Assembly: GCF_000763905.1 (NCBI RefSeq)
Contig: NZ_JRKN01000023.1
Location: 1 to 52,113, forward strand
DNA length: 52,113 nt
Reading direction: 5' to 3'
Origin: Paracoccus halophilus
GTDB lineage: Bacteria > Pseudomonadota > Alphaproteobacteria > Rhodobacterales > Rhodobacteraceae
Made by a program: the position numbers and the translations under genes. Of this stretch, positions 49,729 to 52,113 are shown piece after piece. Each line of letters opens with the position of its first letter. Positions within the stretch are counted from its first letter, which is position 1. The notes beneath the pieces were generated by a model. It had not been told where the DNA came from. It saw only the letters and a program-made list of their open reading frames with translations, and did no database searches.

Positions 49729-50931
49729 ATGGGTCCCTTCCGCATTCTATATCTCGACATGAACAGCTTTTTCGCGAGCGTCGAACAGCAACTCAACCCA
49801 GGCCTCCGCGGCCGCCCGGTGGCGATCACCGCCGTCGATTCGGAATCGGGCGCCTGCGTCGCCGCCTCCTATGAGGCCAAGGCCTTCGGCGTGAAAACCG
49901 GCACCAGCGTGCGCGATGCCCGGCGGCTCTGCCCCGGCATCACCTTCCTGCCCTCCCGCCATCGCCTCTATGTCCGCTTCAACCTGGCCGTCGCCGATGT
50001 GCTCGATCGCCATGCCGAACTGACCCATATCCGCAGCGTCGATGAGTTCCAGTTGGCCCTGTCCGGCGAGGCACGCAGCCTTGCCGGTGCGACGGGTCTC
50101 GTCGCCGGGCTGAAAGCGGCAGTCGCGGCCGAGGTCGGCATCTGCCTGCGGTTTTCCGCAGGGATCGGGCCAAATCATCTCCTGGCCAAGATCGCGGGCA
50201 AGCTGGAAAAACCCGATGGCTGCCGCTGGCTAGGGCCGGAAAATATGCCAGAGGCCATCGCCCATCTGTCGCTGGACGATCTGCCGGGGATTTCAGAGGC
50301 GATGAAGGCCCGGCTTTACCGCGCACGCATCTTCGACATTCCGAGCCTCCATGCGCTCGATCCGCGCCACGCCAGGCTGATCTGGCGATCTGTCGAGGGC
50401 GAGCGGTTCGTGCGGATGCTGCAAGGAATGGAGATCCCGCTGATCGCCACCGAGCGCGGCGGGTTTGGCAACAGCAAGGTGCTGGCTCCGGAATATCGTG
50501 ATCCCGTGCGCGCCTATCATGTCGGTCGCTGGCTGGTCGAAAAGGCCAGTGCGCGCTTGCGCCGCGATGGTCGCGTAGCAGCGCGCTTCAGCTTGCAGGT
50601 CAGTTTTCTCTCCGGCGGCACCTGGGCGCGGAATGTCAGCTGCTTTCCAACACAGGACACGGCAATCTTTCTCCGGTTGCATCGTGCGCTTTGGGTGCGC
50701 CTCTGGCGCAGCGTCCGGCCTGGCGCCGTCATCAGTCTTGGGGTCCATCTGGGCGATGTTGACCTTCTGACCGCGCGGCAGGGGGATTTGCTTCTTCCCC
50801 TCGCCCCGACCGAACTGACGCGGGGCGAACAGGTCTCAAAGGCGCTCGATCAAATCAATGCACGGTTCGGCGATGGTGCCATCCGGTTTGGTCTCAATGC
50901 ACCGCATCCGGGGTTTTTCGAGCGTGGGTAG
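49729..50931 (+). CDS. Y-family (DinB/ImuB-like) DNA polymerase, 400 aa
   Basis: Translesion polymerase. The first catalytic Asp is in ILYLDMNSFFASVEQ (Asp10), and the second motif is HIRSVDEFQLAL, with Asp-Glu kept but Ala-Phe replaced by Phe after it (usual text is S-[IV]-D-E-A). Then GIGPNHLLAKIAGKLEKPDG follows as in the family. A helix-hairpin-helix (LSLDDLPGISEAMKARLY, about 182-200) and the little finger (about 240-360) complete the chain. No beta-clamp motif is evident at the C-terminus (GLNAPHPGFFERG). A LexA-type box lies upstream. It is divergent from the SRAP module. Confidence 0.88.
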   Translation: MGPFRILYLDMNSFFASVEQQLNPGLRGRPVAITAVDSESGACVAASYEAKAFGVKTGTSVRDARRLCPGITFLPSRHRLYVRFNLAVADVLDRHAELTHIRSVDEFQLALSGEARSLAGATGLVAGLKAAVAAEVGICLRFSAGIGPNHLLAKIAGKLEKPDGCRWLGPENMPEAIAHLSLDDLPGISEAMKARLYRARIFDIPSLHALDPRHARLIWRSVEGERFVRMLQGMEIPLIATERGGFGNSKVLAPEYRDPVRAYHVGRWLVEKASARLRRDGRVAARFSLQVSFLSGGTWARNVSCFPTQDTAIFLRLHRALWVRLWRSVRPGAVISLGVHLGDVDLLTARQGDLLLPLAPTELTRGEQVSKALDQINARFGDGAIRFGLNAPHPGFFERG

Positions 50932-50940
50932 GACTGGTCC

Positions 50941-51132
50941 TTACTTGGAGCGCCAGCGATTGATTTGACGGGCTAGGTCGGGACCGGCGCTGAAGCCCCA
51001 GATAGCTCCGCCCGTGGTGAACACCAGCACCCCAGCCATCGCACCGAACGGTCCACCGACAATGCCGGTGCCGGCACCAATCAGGAAACCAAGCGCCGCG
51101 CCGCAAATCGTCCCTATCGCCCGTGCAGTCAT
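50941..51132 (-). CDS. small glycine-rich membrane protein, 63 aa
   Basis: ATG at 51132 has GAGAGGTAAG upstream. The peptide MTARAIGTICGAALGFLIGA and the following GTGIVGGPFGAMAGVLVF form two hydrophobic segments rich in glycine zippers, ending in a basic tail (ARQINRWRSK). This looks like a small two-pass inner-membrane protein. A longer upstream frame without a site is discarded. Function unknown; a holin-like or entry-exclusion role would be guesswork. Confidence 0.6.
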   Translation of the reverse strand: MTARAIGTICGAALGFLIGAGTGIVGGPFGAMAGVLVFTTGGAIWGFSAGPDLARQINRWRSK

Positions 51133-51184
51133 CTTACCTCTCGTCAAATGCTGTGTTTCGAAAACCCATGTCAGAGAATAATTC

Positions 51185-51826
51185 TCAGCGCCAGAGCGGT
51201 GCCCGCCAGCCCGCCGCGATGGCTTCATCTTCGGAACAGAACCAGCGTTCGCCCTTTGACGCGCTGATCCGGGTCTTTCCATACCACGGCGACCAAGGCG
51301 CGTGGTAAATCTTGCCGCCGTCCGAAATATTGCCCTTGATCGGGCATCCCTCTGGCGCGTTCTGCGCGGCCTCGGCCCATTTCCGGTCCCGGAAATCCCA
51401 GGGTGTCTCGTAATCGCCCTGCCAGATCCCGACTGCCGCCGTTCTGGCAGTTTCCTCCGCGCCGACATAATCATCTGAATAGCGGGTGAAGGCACGCGCC
51501 AAGCCCGCCACAATCATCGCGTCACCGAGATCCTGACCGTCGACGTCACAGCGGGCAATCGTGCGCCCATATTTGTCCTGGTCCAGCGCCTCGCAACTGA
51601 CCGTGCCTGCTGAAATCAGCGCGTCGAGCTGTTCCAGTGCCGCTTGGCCACAATCCCAATCGCCACAGCGCTGCCCGAATTCTGGGGCATCGATCCCATT
51701 GATTCTGATGCGAAGCCCTTCGAGGTCAAAGGTATCGCCATCCACCACGCGCGTCTGCGCGAGGGCGGCTGTCGAAGCTGTGGCAATGAAGAGTACGGCA
51801 AGGACGAGATGGCGGCTCAGTGTCAT
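51185..51826 (-). CDS. secreted thermonuclease-like (SNase) protein, 213 aa
   Basis: Signal peptide (about 1-23, ending AALAQ) followed by an SNase-like domain: TRVVDGDTFDLEGLRIRING, then IDAPEFGQRC and the catalytic-type region DKYGRTIARCDVDGQDL, with Arg and Glu/Asp positions largely kept. Residues about 165-213 add a tail: GKIYHAPWSPWYGKT and KGERWFCSEDEAIAAGWRAP, which is common on plasmid and rhizobial/rhodobacterial versions. It is probably a periplasmic or exported nuclease; the tail may bind metal or DNA. Confidence 0.85.
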   Translation of the reverse strand: MTLSRHLVLAVLFIATASTAALAQTRVVDGDTFDLEGLRIRINGIDAPEFGQRCGDWDCGQAALEQLDALISAGTVSCEALDQDKYGRTIARCDVDGQDLGDAMIVAGLARAFTRYSDDYVGAEETARTAAVGIWQGDYETPWDFRDRKWAEAAQNAPEGCPIKGNISDGGKIYHAPWSPWYGKTRISASKGERWFCSEDEAIAAGWRAPLWR

Positions 51827-52113
51827 GAGGCCATCATCGGCAAGTTGTGATCGCAGAACAAGCTTTTCTGTCCGTCCAGAAAGATCAGCGGAGGCCGTCT
51901 GCCACGGGCCACGCCAGCCGGGGGATTCGGGCGATGCCGAACGCCCCGGCTTTTTTTCCGGGGCCGCGTTGCCGCGGCCCGTGTCGGGAACCGCCGGTTC
52001 CCCGGTTCAAGGGCGCGTCGGCTTGACGGGGCGAGGGGTGTCCCCGGCCTTCGTTCGCCAGACGGCTCCGTGCAGGCCAGGTGATCCCCCTCCCCTCGCC
52101 CCTACCGCCGACC
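51827..52113. other. non-coding region with a row of stem-loops
   Basis: No gene is supported in the last 287 bases. Perfect hairpins follow one another: GCCCCGG/CCGGGGC with a T-rich loop (51943-51964), GGGCCGCG/CGCGGCCC (51961-51980), GGGAACC/GGTTCCC (51986-52002) and GGGG/CCCC (52035-52045). A longer inverted pair, GGGGCGAGGGG (52028-52038) and CCCCTCGCCCC (52092-52102), overlies the last. The structure may continue beyond the window. Confidence 0.6.
51943..51964. repeat. stem-loop with T7 loop, first of a series
   Basis: GCCCCGG-CTTTTTTT-CCGGGGC, a perfect 7-bp stem. The T run lies in the loop rather than after the stem, so it is not a normal terminator. It directly adjoins the next stem-loop, sharing four bases. 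Confidence 0.6.

Noticed and set aside
1..52113. CRISPR array, tRNA or rRNA genes
   Set aside because: No regularly spaced direct repeats, no tRNA-like cloverleaf with conserved T-loop text, and no rRNA signature were noticed; small or divergent RNA genes cannot be excluded by eye.

Overview
The window looks like part of a conjugative plasmid, or plasmid-derived element, from a high-GC alphaproteobacterium, most likely a member of the Rhodobacterales (Paracoccus/Rhodobacter-like). The reasons are a RepC-type initiator, a complete VirB/VirD4 type IV secretion operon with TGATG-coupled genes, a LuxR/LuxI quorum-sensing pair beside it, and insertion sequences of types common in that order. No rRNA, tRNA or CRISPR array was seen. 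All function calls come from reading motifs; no database search was run.

Layout: 1-52 is the start of an IS5-type transposase, followed by a small hypothetical gene (119-448) and a non-coding, dyad-rich stretch (449-1152) that is the best oriT candidate. A mobC-like gene and a relaxase follow (1153-3569), then a VapBC toxin-antitoxin pair (3649-4276). A decayed DUF4365 gene (4829-5293) is cut by an IS3-family remnant (5294-5742). Directly after it, 5759-19629 carries three very large, tightly packed genes: an unrecognised protein of 1029 aa, a DEAH-type helicase with a C-terminal DUF1998-like domain (1647 aa) and a P-loop AAA+/STAND-like ATPase (2021 aa when intact). This is the most interesting block and resembles a multi-gene phage-defence system. 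A complete Tn3-family transposon (19630-23421) with 39-bp inverted repeats and a 5-bp target duplication (GGAAA) sits in the 3' end of the third gene; removing it and one target copy restores the reading frame exactly.

From 23672 to 29764 lies accessory DNA: IS110-type remnants, a phospholipase D-like nuclease candidate, a UPF0149/SEC-C protein, and a visibly AT-richer island with a small gene, a single-pass membrane protein and a GH19-type lysozyme. From 43745 leftwards to 29765 runs the type IV secretion operon: hypothetical, virB1, virB2, virB3, virB4, a VirB7-like lipoprotein, an unusual VirB5-like protein with an embedded lytic transglycosylase, virB5, a secreted hypothetical, virB6, virB8, virB9, virB10, virB11, a small hypothetical and virD4. 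A luxR gene (43989-44612) and a luxI gene (44952-45581) lie upstream, with palindromes suited to quorum-sensing control of transfer.

The right part holds a secreted tra-type hypothetical (45911-46591), the repC replicon with a candidate antisense RNA upstream, a small secreted protein, a DNA-damage module (SRAP protein, small hypothetical, Y-family polymerase), a glycine-rich membrane peptide and a secreted thermonuclease-like protein. The last 290 bases contain several perfect stem-loops in a row.
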